Shown here: piece by piece, positions 1 to 7,667 of the stretch | How positions within the stretch are numbered: position 1 is the stretch's first letter | How the letters are laid out: each line of letters starts with the position of its first letter | Assembly: GCA_041741455.1 (NCBI GenBank) | Contig: JBGSJZ010000094.1 | Span: forward strand, 24,291 to 88,290 | Source of the DNA: CALESS01 sp041741455 | GTDB taxonomy: Bacteria > Chloroflexota > Anaerolineae > Anaerolineales > Anaerolineaceae | Direction of reading: 5' to 3' | DNA: 64,000 bases | Position numbers and translations under genes: made by a program | The notes under the pieces: model-generated | The model's input: the letters and a program-made list of their open reading frames with translations, nothing else | Told to the model about the DNA's origin: nothing | Databases searched by the model: none

Positions 1-338
1 AACCCCTATATATGGCGGTTAACTCCAATTGTTAACGGATTTGTGGTACAGGTTGGGGTAATTAATAGAAAGAAACTTAAGTGAATTGTCCGCGTTTCTT
101 TAAGATTAGATGCCTTAAAAACTCAAGAATCTTTAACGTAGCGTAGGGTATGCGCCTTGTTTAGATCCCGAGTCTCTGCTAGAATTGAACTATACAAGAA
201 ACCGGGGCCGAAATTCAAATACCCCTGAGCAACTACAAACATCTGAATAGATAGATTTTCCCCACTGCTCAGGCAGTGGGTTTGGTTCCCTGTTGCCTGA
301 AGCTGGGGCAACAGTTATCAAATTCTGAGGAGTGTCCG
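1..338 (+). promoter_or_regulatory. dnaA upstream region with two leader hairpins
   Basis: No convincing gene lies here. A weak promoter can be drawn: TTGTTT at 157-162, 17 bases, TAGAAT at 180-185, giving a leader of about 145 bases. The leader holds a perfect 8-bp hairpin (261-268 with 273-280, loop TCAG) and a 6-bp hairpin (292-297 with 307-312) just before the ribosome binding site TGAGGAG. No cluster of DnaA boxes is visible upstream. One TGTGGACAA, a single mismatch from the consensus, lies inside dnaA at 369-377, so an origin here is not supported by this window alone. Confidence 0.4.
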
Positions 339-1700
339 ATGAACGCACATCAAGCTTGGCAGGCCGCCTGTGGACAACTACAGATGGATATGAACAAAGC
401 CTCCTATGAAACCTGGGTGCGCTCTGCCGAGCTGATTTCGTTCGAAGGGGATGTCTTTACCATTGGTGTGCCGAATGCCTACGCCCGGGATTGGCTGGAA
501 AGCCGCCTGACCGGCAACGTTTCCCGGATGCTGACCGGGGGGATTGGCCGGCAGGTGAGTGTGCGCTTTGTCGTCTCCAGCGCCCAGCCGGAAACGGAAG
601 CCGATGCTGCTGGCGAAGCTGAGTCAGATCCGGAAGCTCCCGAGATCACACGCCCGGTCATCAGCCAACCCAATGTGACCCTGAATACCCGCTACACCTT
701 TGATAATTTTGTAGTCGGCGCCAGCAACCGCCTGGCCCACGCTGCCTCGCAGGCCGTGGCTGAATCCCCGGCAAAGGCCTACAACCCGCTCTTCGTCTAT
801 GGTGGTGTCGGCCTGGGCAAGACCCACCTGCTGCACGCCATCGGCAACGCCGCCTATCGCCGCGGCCTGACCGTGCTGTATATCTCCTCCGAAGAGTTCA
901 CCAACGACCTGATCAATTCGATCCGCGCCCACAACATGAGCGACTTCCGCGACCGCTATCGCCGCATCGACGTGCTGATGATCGATGACATCCAATTCAT
1001 CGCCGGCAAGGAATCGACCCAGGAGGAGTTCTTCCACACCTTCAATGCCCTGCATACCCAGGACAAGCAGATCGTGCTCTCCTCCGACCGCCCGCCCAAG
1101 GCCATGGTGACCCTCGAGGAACGCTTGCGCTCCCGCTTTGAATGGGGCCTGATCGTCGATATCCAACCGCCCGATCTGGAGACTCGCATCGCCATCCTGC
1201 GTTCCAAAGCCGAACGCGCCGGCCGCCAGGTGCCGGATGATATCCTCGAGACCATCGCCCGGCTGGTGCAATCCAACATCCGCGAGCTGGAAGGCGCCCT
1301 GACCCGCATCCTGGCCTTTGCCGATCTCTCCGGCCTGCCGCTGACCATTCCGTTGGTGCACTCCGCCCTGGCCGACCTGCTGCCCCAGCGCAGCGAGGTG
1401 GAGCCGCGCCAGGTGTTAGATGCCGTCGCCCGCTCGTTCGGCATACCACTCGAGCGCCTGCTCGGCCGGGATCGCTCACGCGAGGTGGTGTTGCCCCGCC
1501 AGGTGGCCATGTACCTGCTGCGTGAAGAATCCATCTCCCTGCCGCAAATCGGTCAAGCGCTCGGCGGCCGTGACCATACCACCGTCATGTACTCCATCGA
1601 GAAGGTGAACGGCATGATCGAGCAGGATGACCGCCTGCGCCGCCAGATCATCGGCATCCGCGAGCAGCTTTACGGCCGCAGCCAGTTCTCTGCCCGCTAG
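339..1700 (+). CDS. dnaA: Chromosomal replication initiator DnaA
   Basis: The 453-residue AAA+ protein binds DnaA boxes and opens the origin. An N-terminal DnaB-interaction domain is followed by a short acidic linker, then Walker A (GGVGLGKTH, about residue 155), Walker B (LMIDDIQF), and a C-terminal helix-turn-helix with the family signature GRDHTTVMYS near residue 410. The open frame extends 21 codons further upstream, but ATG 339 is chosen because TGAGGAG sits 6 bases before it and the extension is unlike DnaA. The length is normal. There is no dnaN or recF downstream; the next gene is ribonuclease J, so the classic dnaA-dnaN order is broken. Confidence 0.97.
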   Translation: MNAHQAWQAACGQLQMDMNKASYETWVRSAELISFEGDVFTIGVPNAYARDWLESRLTGNVSRMLTGGIGRQVSVRFVVSSAQPETEADAAGEAESDPEAPEITRPVISQPNVTLNTRYTFDNFVVGASNRLAHAASQAVAESPAKAYNPLFVYGGVGLGKTHLLHAIGNAAYRRGLTVLYISSEEFTNDLINSIRAHNMSDFRDRYRRIDVLMIDDIQFIAGKESTQEEFFHTFNALHTQDKQIVLSSDRPPKAMVTLEERLRSRFEWGLIVDIQPPDLETRIAILRSKAERAGRQVPDDILETIARLVQSNIRELEGALTRILAFADLSGLPLTIPLVHSALADLLPQRSEVEPRQVLDAVARSFGIPLERLLGRDRSREVVLPRQVAMYLLREESISLPQIGQALGGRDHTTVMYSIEKVNGMIEQDDRLRRQIIGIREQLYGRSQFSAR

Positions 1701-1706
1701 TCCACT

Positions 1707-1742
1707 GTCATTGCGAGGGAGCGCAGCGACCGAAGCAATCCC
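1707..1742. repeat. GTCATTGCGAG...GAAGCAATC dispersed palindrome
   Basis: Seven bases after the dnaA stop lies a unit that begins GTCATTGCGAG and ends GAAGCAATC, whose ends pair (ATTGC with GCAAT). The same core is a familiar intergenic repeat in many anaerobe genomes, including Chloroflexota. Only one copy is visible in this window. Function unknown; it could serve as a transcript end. Confidence 0.55.
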
Positions 1743-1766
1743 CAATTGTCTTACATCGTGTTTTTC

Positions 1767-1789
1767 CGGGCGGGTCTCAGACCCGCCCG
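1767..1789. repeat. GC-rich hairpin between dnaA and rnj
   Basis: CGGGCGGGTCT pairs almost without loop to AGACCCGCCCG. No T-tract follows, so it is not a classic intrinsic terminator. A looser inverted pair with related sequence spans 1903-1915 and 1952-1970, and a similar sequence recurs in the intergenic spacer at 10527-10560, suggesting a dispersed palindrome family. Confidence 0.5.
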
Positions 1790-1816
1790 CCTTTAACTAC
1801 CGCCTACCCCCTGCCC

Positions 1817-1874
1817 AGGGGTTGGTCTTGGCCGCAACCGGAATCAGGCGGTATGGATTCACAGACCAACCCCT
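1817..1874. repeat. GGTTGGTCT element, copy 1a
   Basis: A unit bounded by 12-bp perfect terminal inverted repeats (AGGGGTTGGTCT at 1817-1828, AGACCAACCCCT at 1863-1874). Together with flanking bases, 69 bp (1812-1880) are repeated identically at 1972-2040. Related units with diverged interiors occur at 15706-15757 and 18822-18875. See the finding on this family. Confidence 0.75.
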
Positions 1875-1976
1875 ACGGCGCCTCCGGGTCTGCGCATTCC
1901 CCGGTAAGGGCGGGTCTGTGGTTGTTGACGGCTGACCCCGATCCGGATCATGACCCGCCCGGGCTTACCCATGCCC

Positions 1977-2034
1977 AGGGGTTGGTCTTGGCCGCAACCG
2001 GAATCAGGCGGTATGGATTCACAGACCAACCCCT
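1977..2034. repeat. GGTTGGTCT element, copy 1b
   Basis: Second, base-identical copy of the element at 1817-1874, 160 bases away in the same orientation. The inverted ends are at 1977-1988 and 2023-2034. The exact identity over 69 bp implies a recent duplication or ongoing gene conversion. Confidence 0.75.
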
Positions 2035-2044
2035 ACGGCGGCTA

Positions 2045-2086
2045 CGTTTTCATCTGTGTCCATCTGCGTTATCTGTGGTTTAAAAA
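2045..2086. repeat. Short degenerate CATCTGTG-type array
   Basis: A run of imperfect 8-10 base units (CATCTGTG, CCATCTGCG, TTATCTGTGG) just before the rnj promoter. It belongs to the same family of CACGG/ATCCGTG arrays found in at least six other spacers of this window. Confidence 0.5.
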
Positions 2087-2088
2087 TT

Positions 2089-2117
2089 TTGACATTCCAG
2101 CCAGCCCGTGTTAGAAT
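2089..2117 (+). promoter_or_regulatory. Sigma-A type promoter of the rnj leader
   Basis: TTGACA at 2089-2094, a 17-base spacer, and TAGAAT at 2112-2117. This is one of the best promoters in the window. Initiation is expected near 2124, about 140 bases before the rnj start codon. Confidence 0.75.
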
Positions 2118-2123
2118 AGGGAC

Positions 2124-2245
2124 TGGTTTCAATTTGTGCTGTTACAGCCGGGAAGCCGGCGTTCTTTGAGAGGGTTTTTCGACTCGTTTTCGATCACGCT
2201 GCATATTTCCCACCCCGGCGATTTACCTACCGGGGTGTTTTTTTT
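2124..2245 (+). ncRNA. rnj leader ending in an intrinsic terminator (attenuator or small RNA)
   Basis: Between the promoter and rnj lies a leader of about 120 bases that ends in a textbook terminator: stem 2211-2218 with 2230-2237 (8 bp), loop of 11, then eight T residues at 2238-2245. Upstream, GCTG-TTA-CAGC (2138-2148) and GCCGG-GAAG-CCGGC (2147-2160) overlap and cannot form together, which would permit switching. Either transcription of rnj is attenuated here or the unit is a free small RNA with read-through into rnj. It matches no riboswitch or SRP RNA that I know. Confidence 0.6.
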
Positions 2246-2263
2246 GAAAGGTACCAAAATTAT

Positions 2264-3904
2264 ATGAAGAAAAATGTTTTACGCATCATTCCCCTGGGCG
2301 GGCTCGGCGAAGTCGGCCAGAACATGATGATCTACGAATACGCCGGGGAGATCCTGGTGGTGGATGCCGGCCTGATGTTCCCCGAGAACGACATGCTGGG
2401 CATCGATTATTTGATCCCGGATTTAACCTACCTGCGCCAGAACCGCAACAAGGTGAAGGGCATCGTTTTTACGCACGGTCATGAGGACCACATTGGCGCC
2501 GCCCATCACCTGCTGGAGGAAATCCAGGCGCCGATTTATGCTACCCCGCTGACCCGAGGTCTGCTGGAAGTCAAGCTGGCCCGCAATGGGGTCAGCTCCA
2601 AGCTGGAGATCAACACCGTCAAGGCTGGCGAAGTGGTCCAGATTGGTTCGTTCCGGGTGGAATTTTTCCACGTCAGCCACTCCGTGCCGGATGCGGTTGG
2701 CCTGGGTATCCAGACCCCGGCCGGGCTGGTGGTGCACACCGGCGATTATAAATTTGACATGACCCCGGTCGACAACTGGCCGACGGATTTTGCCAAGCTG
2801 GCCGAGTTCTCCCGCCGTGGCGTGCTGGCCCTGCTGGCTGACTCCACCAACGCCGAGCGCCCCGGTTGGACCCCCAGCGAACGGATGGTGGATGGCGCCC
2901 TGGATGATGTTTTTAATGAAGCAAAGGGACGCATTATCCTGGCTTCGTTCGCCTCCCTCATCAGCCGCATGCAGCAGGTGGCCAACGCCGCCCTGCGTCA
3001 TAACCGCAAGCTGGCCTTTGTGGGCACCAGCATGGTGGATAACGCCAAGATGGCCCGCAAACTGGGCTATCTGGATATCCCCGATACCTTGCTGGTCAGC
3101 GCTGACCAGGCAAAAAACATGGACAACAGCGAAGTGGTGCTGATGTGCACCGGTTCGCAGGGCGAGCCAACCTCCATCCTCGGGCGGCTTTCGATGGGTA
3201 CTCATCGCTCGCTGGTGATTAAGGATAGTGATACGGTTGTGCTTTCCTCGCATCCCATTCCGGGTAATGAGGAAATCGTCTACCGCACCATCAATCGCCT
3301 GTTCCAACTCGGCGCCAACGTTATTTACGAAGCCATCGCCCCAGTGCATGTCTCCGGGCACGCCAGCCAGGAAGAGATGAAACTGATGCTTAACCTGGTG
3401 CGCCCAAAGTATTTTATCCCCATTCACGGCGAGATTCGCCAGTTGAAGCGCCATGCCCACCTTGCTGAAGAGCTCGGCTTTCTGCCTGAAAACATCGCCA
3501 TTATCGACAATGGCCAGGTAATCGAGATTAGCCAGGATGGGATGGAGATGGATGAACGGGTACCTGCCGGAGCCATCTTTGTGGATGGCAGTGGGGTGGG
3601 GGATGTCAGCGAGGATGTAATGCGCGAGCGTGAAGCCCTGGCCCGGGATGGCATGTTGCTGATCCGCCTGAACCTGGACCGCTACTCCGGCTCCCTGCGC
3701 GCCGATCCGGAGATCATCTCGCGGGGTTTCATCCTGGCTCGGGATGTAGATGGCACGCTGGACGGCCTGCGCAAGAAGATTGCCGGCAGCATCAGCAGCC
3801 TGAACAGCAACCTGGAGCGGGACGTGGAACAAGCCGCCAAGAATTATCTTTACGAGGCCACCCGCCGCCAGCCGATGATTTTCGTCAGCATCAGCCGGAC
3901 ATAA
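2264..3904 (+). CDS. rnj: Ribonuclease J
   Basis: A 546-residue RNA-processing enzyme of the beta-CASP metallo-beta-lactamase family with 5'-to-3' exo- and endonuclease activity. The metal-binding HGHEDH motif is at residues 71-76, beta-CASP motifs follow (ADSTNAE near residue 193, FASLISR, GSQGEPTS), then the C-terminal His motif GHAS and IHGE. The C-terminal dimerisation region is present and the length is typical. GAAAGG lies 12 bases upstream of ATG 2264, immediately after the leader terminator, so all transcripts starting at 2124 must pass that terminator. RNase J or RNase E autocontrol through the leader is a plausible inference but not shown. Confidence 0.96.
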   Translation: MKKNVLRIIPLGGLGEVGQNMMIYEYAGEILVVDAGLMFPENDMLGIDYLIPDLTYLRQNRNKVKGIVFTHGHEDHIGAAHHLLEEIQAPIYATPLTRGLLEVKLARNGVSSKLEINTVKAGEVVQIGSFRVEFFHVSHSVPDAVGLGIQTPAGLVVHTGDYKFDMTPVDNWPTDFAKLAEFSRRGVLALLADSTNAERPGWTPSERMVDGALDDVFNEAKGRIILASFASLISRMQQVANAALRHNRKLAFVGTSMVDNAKMARKLGYLDIPDTLLVSADQAKNMDNSEVVLMCTGSQGEPTSILGRLSMGTHRSLVIKDSDTVVLSSHPIPGNEEIVYRTINRLFQLGANVIYEAIAPVHVSGHASQEEMKLMLNLVRPKYFIPIHGEIRQLKRHAHLAEELGFLPENIAIIDNGQVIEISQDGMEMDERVPAGAIFVDGSGVGDVSEDVMREREALARDGMLLIRLNLDRYSGSLRADPEIISRGFILARDVDGTLDGLRKKIAGSISSLNSNLERDVEQAAKNYLYEATRRQPMIFVSISRT

Positions 3905-3924
3905 TATTTCCATTTGTCTGTTGA

Positions 3925-4017
3925 TAACACGGATGTAACGGATTCAACGGATAGACACGGATAAATCTTTAAGAAAAATCCGTTTTCATCCGTATCATCC
4001 TGACTTTCCGTGTTAAG
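3925..4017. repeat. Inverted pair of CACGGAT arrays
   Basis: The left half (3927-3963) is a run of units such as ACACGGAT, TAACGGATT, CAACGGAT and ACACGGAT. The right half (3977-4014) is its approximate reverse complement (ATCCGT, TCATCCGTA, TTCCGTGTT). The whole could fold into a long imperfect hairpin after rnj. There is no coding potential. Confidence 0.6.
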
Positions 4018-4056
4018 AAAAAGTGAACCAACACCAGGGGAGAGCATAAAATAAAA

Positions 4057-4081
4057 CCGGGCGGATTGATCATCCGCCCGG
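4057..4081. terminator. Bidirectional terminator between rnj and the caspase-like gene
   Basis: A perfect 10-bp stem (4057-4066 with 4072-4081, loop TGATC) is flanked by AAAA on the left and a T-containing tract on the right. It sits between two converging genes and can serve both. Confidence 0.75.
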
Positions 4082-4105
4082 CTGTTATTTAATGGGTGTT
4101 TGATT

Positions 4106-5359
4106 CTATCGTTGGACCAGCGGGATAAATACCTTGCTGACCTGATCCGCCACCACCAGCGTCACCGGGATCGTCTGATCGTTCAGCAGCACACCCGGCT
4201 GGGTGGATTGCACCCGTAGCGAGGCAGTGTAGGTGCCGGGGCTCATACCCGCCGGATTGAGCACAACCGTGGCCGCAGTTCCACTGATGCCTGAGGTTGT
4301 GGACAGGCTGGCCCAGGTGCCGTTATCCGGCACGGAGAGCGTGGCCGTCCAGTTGAAATTAAAGGCTGTGGTGCTGAATACACCAAAATCATAGGGCTGT
4401 GCCGGGGTAGCAACCGTTGTAATCAAGGAAGCTGAATTGGGCGTCACCACCATTTGCGTGTTGAACAGTTCCACCAGAGTGGCGTTGGCGTAACCGGCAA
4501 AGGCATTGTTGTATTGGGTTTTGTTATCCCAGACGTCCCAGCCCAACCAGAGTGCCAGGGAAGGGTGATCAGGATGGGTGGTGATATTCACCTGGTTGGC
4601 GTTGTAATCAAAATACGCCTGGTAAGCCTGCAACTGGGTCTTGCCCTGGAAAAGGTAGCGCACATACATCTGGAAGGCATCGCCGAACCAATCGGCAAAA
4701 TATCCGCCCGCCCCGATATCAAAGAAGGGGTCGGAGTACATGGCCACCCGGCGCTTGGCCTCGGTCAGGGTGATGGAGGTGGTGTCACTGCTGGAGGTGC
4801 CGGCTGTGTAGCAGCCATACAGCATCACGATGGCATTCGGCGCCAGGTGCAGGCCGCTGCGGATGGCATCGCTGCTGATGAACATATTGGGGCCCAGGTA
4901 CATGCCGCCTACAACCACTGGGTTTCCACCCCAGCTGACACCGTGGCCGCGGTACAAGAAGAAATGGGCGCCTTCAGATGCCGTGCGTACGGCCTCCCAC
5001 GAGGCAATCGGCGGGTAGAAGGTGGTTACCTGCACACCGTTGGCCTGCAGTTCAGTCTTGACCAGGTTGGCATTGGCGACCTCTTTCAGGGTCCAGGTGC
5101 CGGTGGGGCCGTCAATTTCGCCGACCACGATCACCGCTTTGAGGGCCGGCAAGCTGAGCAGGGGGTTGGTTTCGCTCGAATCTGGTACCGATAATGTCGA
5201 TTCAGGCGCTCCGCCCTGGGGTACTGGCGGTAGGTCGTTGATCACCGGGGCATCTGCCCGTACGGGGACGAGTGTGGATGCCAGAAGCAGAACGGTGATG
5301 CTGAGTACGATCAAAAAGCGTGGAAATTTGTAGAATCGAATGGGAGTTTCCATGTCCAT
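4106..5359 (-). CDS. Secreted caspase/gingipain-like protein with Ig-like domain and LP tail
   Basis: A 417-residue exported protein. A signal peptide (hydrophobic about residues 15-30, likely cut after VRA-35) precedes an alpha/beta domain with the clan CD dyad pattern: His139 in YRGHG and Cys183 in LYGCYTAGT, each after a hydrophobic strand. A BACON-type Ig-like repeat covers about residues 315-402, and the protein ends in the short tail KVFIPLVQR shared by other exported proteins here. The family is cysteine protease; whether this one is active is inferred only. The two ATG codons at the start (M1 and M3) cannot be separated, since no good ribosome site is visible. Confidence 0.7.
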   Translation of the reverse strand: MDMETPIRFYKFPRFLIVLSITVLLLASTLVPVRADAPVINDLPPVPQGGAPESTLSVPDSSETNPLLSLPALKAVIVVGEIDGPTGTWTLKEVANANLVKTELQANGVQVTTFYPPIASWEAVRTASEGAHFFLYRGHGVSWGGNPVVVGGMYLGPNMFISSDAIRSGLHLAPNAIVMLYGCYTAGTSSSDTTSITLTEAKRRVAMYSDPFFDIGAGGYFADWFGDAFQMYVRYLFQGKTQLQAYQAYFDYNANQVNITTHPDHPSLALWLGWDVWDNKTQYNNAFAGYANATLVELFNTQMVVTPNSASLITTVATPAQPYDFGVFSTTAFNFNWTATLSVPDNGTWASLSTTSGISGTAATVVLNPAGMSPGTYTASLRVQSTQPGVLLNDQTIPVTLVVADQVSKVFIPLVQR

Positions 5360-5451
5360 ATTATGCCGGAACTTTGCCTGGATTCACCTTTCAAACGCCT
5401 TGCAGATACCTTACCATTCAGATGTTTATGTAAGGTTGTCTTAATCTTCTT

Positions 5452-6135
5452 TTAGGAATCCCCGAGATATTCGGGCCAATCTTTCTGACTCCAGCCGCAG
5501 GTGCCGCGCAAAGGCACAAAGACCACATCCAGCAAATCTTCATGTTCCCAGCCGCCCTCGGTTCGCCGCCAGCGTTGCAGCACCTGCAGGCCCTGGTTGC
5601 CCACCGGCAGCACCAGCCGTCCGCCGATCGCCAGTTGCTCCAGCAAGGGTTGGGGGGCGCGCGGTGCGGCTGCGGTAATCAGTATGCCATCATAGGCTGC
5701 GGACTCCGGCCAGCCTTGGCTGCCGTCCCCGCAGTGGATATGCACATGGCTCAGGCCCACCTCTTGCAGCCGCCGGTTTGCGCTCTCCGCAAGCTGCGGG
5801 TGCAGCTCCAGGCTGTGCACTTCAGCCGCCAGGCAGCCCAGGATGGCCGCCTGGTAACCTGATCCCGTGCCGATCTCCAAAACCCGCTCGCTGCCGCTCA
5901 ATTCGAGAAGATTGGTCATCAAGGCCACAATGTAGGGTTGGGAAATGGTCTGCCCGCAGCCAATCGGCAGCGGGTGGTCCTCATATGCCATGGATTGATA
6001 TTCGGGTGGGACAAACAGGTGGCGCGGAATGCGCCGGAAGGCTGCCAGCAGGCGCTCATCCGTCACCCCCCGGCGCTGGATTTGCCAGCTCACCATTTGC
6101 TCGCGCTGCTTCTCGAAGGCGTCCGGTTCACTCAT
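5452..6135 (-). CDS. pcm: Protein-L-isoaspartate O-methyltransferase
   Basis: A 227-residue cytosolic repair enzyme that methylates isoaspartyl residues in damaged proteins using S-adenosylmethionine. Visible family features are the VPPEYQSMAYEDHPLPIGCGQTIS-type substrate region, the SAM loop VLEIGTGSGYQAA and the C-terminal VPLRG segment. The frame is open 13 codons further, but ATG 6135 is chosen: GGAG lies 7 bases upstream and the start overlaps the mutY stop (ATGAGTGA), implying translational coupling. A repair pairing with mutY makes functional sense. Confidence 0.93.
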   Translation of the reverse strand: MSEPDAFEKQREQMVSWQIQRRGVTDERLLAAFRRIPRHLFVPPEYQSMAYEDHPLPIGCGQTISQPYIVALMTNLLELSGSERVLEIGTGSGYQAAILGCLAAEVHSLELHPQLAESANRRLQEVGLSHVHIHCGDGSQGWPESAAYDGILITAAAPRAPQPLLEQLAIGGRLVLPVGNQGLQVLQRWRRTEGGWEHEDLLDVVFVPLRGTCGWSQKDWPEYLGDS

Positions 6136-7201
6136 CGGGTTTCTCCAGCAGGCGCCGGGCGATCTGCCGGTCAATCTTGCCCATCGGGAAGTCCCCCAGC
6201 TCGGGCAGGGTAACCCAGCGGATCTCGCTGGCCTCGAGCGGGGTGGGGCAGGCGTCCCCCGTCAGGTTGCAGAGGAATGCGTGCAGTGCCACTTTAAAAT
6301 GCGTATAGGCGTGATTGTAAATGCCGAATGGCTCGCCAACCAGGATCTCTGCTGCCAGCTCCTCGCGGATTTCGCGTCTCAGAGCCTCTGGCAGATCCTC
6401 TCCCGGCTCTTGTTTGCCGCCCGGGAATTCCCACATCCCGCCCAGCAAGCCGTGGGATGGCCGCCGCGCCAGCAGCACCCTGCCATCCCGTTGGATGATC
6501 GCCGCCGTCACCGTAATATGCGGCACCGGGGCTTTCACTTCCAGCACGGGCAGCTCCTCCTGGATGCCCTCGGCGCGTGCCTGGCACAGCTCTACCAGTG
6601 GACAAACCAGGCAGGCAGGGCGCTGTGGGGTGCAGATCGCCGTCCCCAGGTCCATCAAGGCCTGGTTGAAGTCCCCGGCCCGGCCAGGCGGCAGGTTCTC
6701 CTCCGCCAATTGCCACAGGCGTTTTTCGCCCTGCGGCGAGCGGGCTGGCAGGCGCATCGCAAACAGCCGGCTCAGCACCCGCCGGATGTTGCCATCCAGG
6801 GCGGCTTCGTCCTGCCCGAAGGCCATCGAGGCGATCGCCCCGGCAGTGTAACGCCCGATTCCGGGCAGCTTTTCCAACTCCTTGTGGGATTGGGGCAGGG
6901 CGCCGCCATACTCTACCACCAGTTTTTGGGCAGCCTGCTGCAAGTTGCGCGCCCGGCTGTAGTAGCCCAGGCCCTCCCAGGTCTGCAGTACCTCCTGCTG
7001 GCTGGCCTCGGCCAGTGCCTGGACCGTCGGGAAGCGCAGCATCCAGCGCTCAAAGTATGGGATGACCGTCTCAACCCGCGTCTGCTGCAGCATGATCTCC
7101 GAGACCCAGACCGCATACGCATCCGGGTGACCGCGCCACGGCAGGCGGCGGGCATTGGCCGCGTACCAGTCGAGCAGGGTCCGGGAGATCTCAGTGTTCA
7201 T
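6128..7201 (-). CDS. mutY: A/G-specific adenine glycosylase MutY
   Basis: A 357-residue base-excision enzyme that removes adenine opposite 8-oxoguanine. The N-terminal half has the helix-hairpin-helix domain with catalytic Glu in VSEIMLQQT, LPGIGRYTAGAIAS, and the catalytic Asp in ALDGNIRRVL. The 4Fe-4S loop follows as Cys-x6-Cys-x2-Cys-x5-Cys (CTPQRPACLVCPLVELC). The C-terminal NUDIX-like domain still carries a recognisable NUDIX box (GGKQEPGEDLPEALRREI then REEL). It is transcribed with pcm downstream and the 100-residue gene upstream (20-base gap). The length is normal. Confidence 0.96.
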   Translation of the reverse strand: MNTEISRTLLDWYAANARRLPWRGHPDAYAVWVSEIMLQQTRVETVIPYFERWMLRFPTVQALAEASQQEVLQTWEGLGYYSRARNLQQAAQKLVVEYGGALPQSHKELEKLPGIGRYTAGAIASMAFGQDEAALDGNIRRVLSRLFAMRLPARSPQGEKRLWQLAEENLPPGRAGDFNQALMDLGTAICTPQRPACLVCPLVELCQARAEGIQEELPVLEVKAPVPHITVTAAIIQRDGRVLLARRPSHGLLGGMWEFPGGKQEPGEDLPEALRREIREELAAEILVGEPFGIYNHAYTHFKVALHAFLCNLTGDACPTPLEASEIRWVTLPELGDFPMGKIDRQIARRLLEKPDE

Positions 7202-7221
7202 CGGTTTTCAGGGGGTGGGGA

Positions 7222-7524
7222 TCAGAACTGGAATCCGCCGTGGGCTTCCACCAGTTTCTGCGAGTAGTTGATGACAAAATCCTGCAATTGGTTGAACAGG
7301 CCACGCCATTCCTTGGATTCCAGGATTTGTTTGGCTTTGCTGGCCGAGGGCAGCACTGCCCCCACCAGGATTTGCGGCTGGTTGCCGTAGACCGTGGCCC
7401 AGGCGTCGCTCAGTTCCAGCCCCATGCGCTGCACACCGGGAATGAACTCCCGCACCACGAACTCGAAGTATTCCTGCTCGTGTTCGGCGGCAATATCCCA
7501 GGTCATAATCAATTTAACAGCCAT
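7222..7524 (-). CDS. Conserved hypothetical protein, 100 residues
   Basis: A small soluble protein beginning MAVKLIMTWD. ATG 7524 is chosen because GAGGTG sits a few bases upstream; an 8-codon extension is possible. It contains KQILESKEWRGLFNQLQDFV and has no membrane segment. The size and the alternating hydrophobic N-terminal strand would suit a dimeric ferredoxin-like (ABM/NIPSNAP-type) fold, but I cannot name the family. It is the first gene of a minus-strand unit with mutY and pcm. Confidence 0.7.
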   Translation of the reverse strand: MAVKLIMTWDIAAEHEQEYFEFVVREFIPGVQRMGLELSDAWATVYGNQPQILVGAVLPSASKAKQILESKEWRGLFNQLQDFVINYSQKLVEAHGGFQF

Positions 7525-7547
7525 GGCACACCTCAAAAGTGAAATCA

Positions 7548-7639
7548 AACCGCGGAGGCCGCAGAGGAAAAAGAAGCAACCACAGATGACGCAGATAAAC
7601 GCAGATAAAAAAATAATTCAAGCATTATTATCCGCGGTT
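7548..7639. repeat. CGCAGAT array closed by a 9-bp inverted repeat
   Basis: AACCGCGGA at 7548-7556 pairs with TCCGCGGTT at 7631-7639. Inside are units GGAGGCCGCAGAGG, CCACAGATGACGCAGAT and AAACGCAGAT. Another member of the CACGG/CAGAT spacer family, in the gap between two minus-strand genes. Confidence 0.55.
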
Positions 7640-7667
7640 GGAAACGGCCCAAGCAGCTATTTGAAAA

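Noticed and set aside
1..338. Replication origin beside dnaA
   Set aside because: No cluster of DnaA boxes or AT-rich unwinding element is visible; only one near-consensus box, inside dnaA.
624..1361. Long reverse-strand frames inside dnaA and similar shadows under rnj, mutY and ychF
   Set aside because: They mirror codon bias of the real GC-rich genes and carry no domain signal.
2124..2245. The rnj leader as signal-recognition-particle RNA or a known riboswitch
   Set aside because: The conserved SRP loop and known riboswitch cores are absent; it is reported only as an attenuator-like leader.
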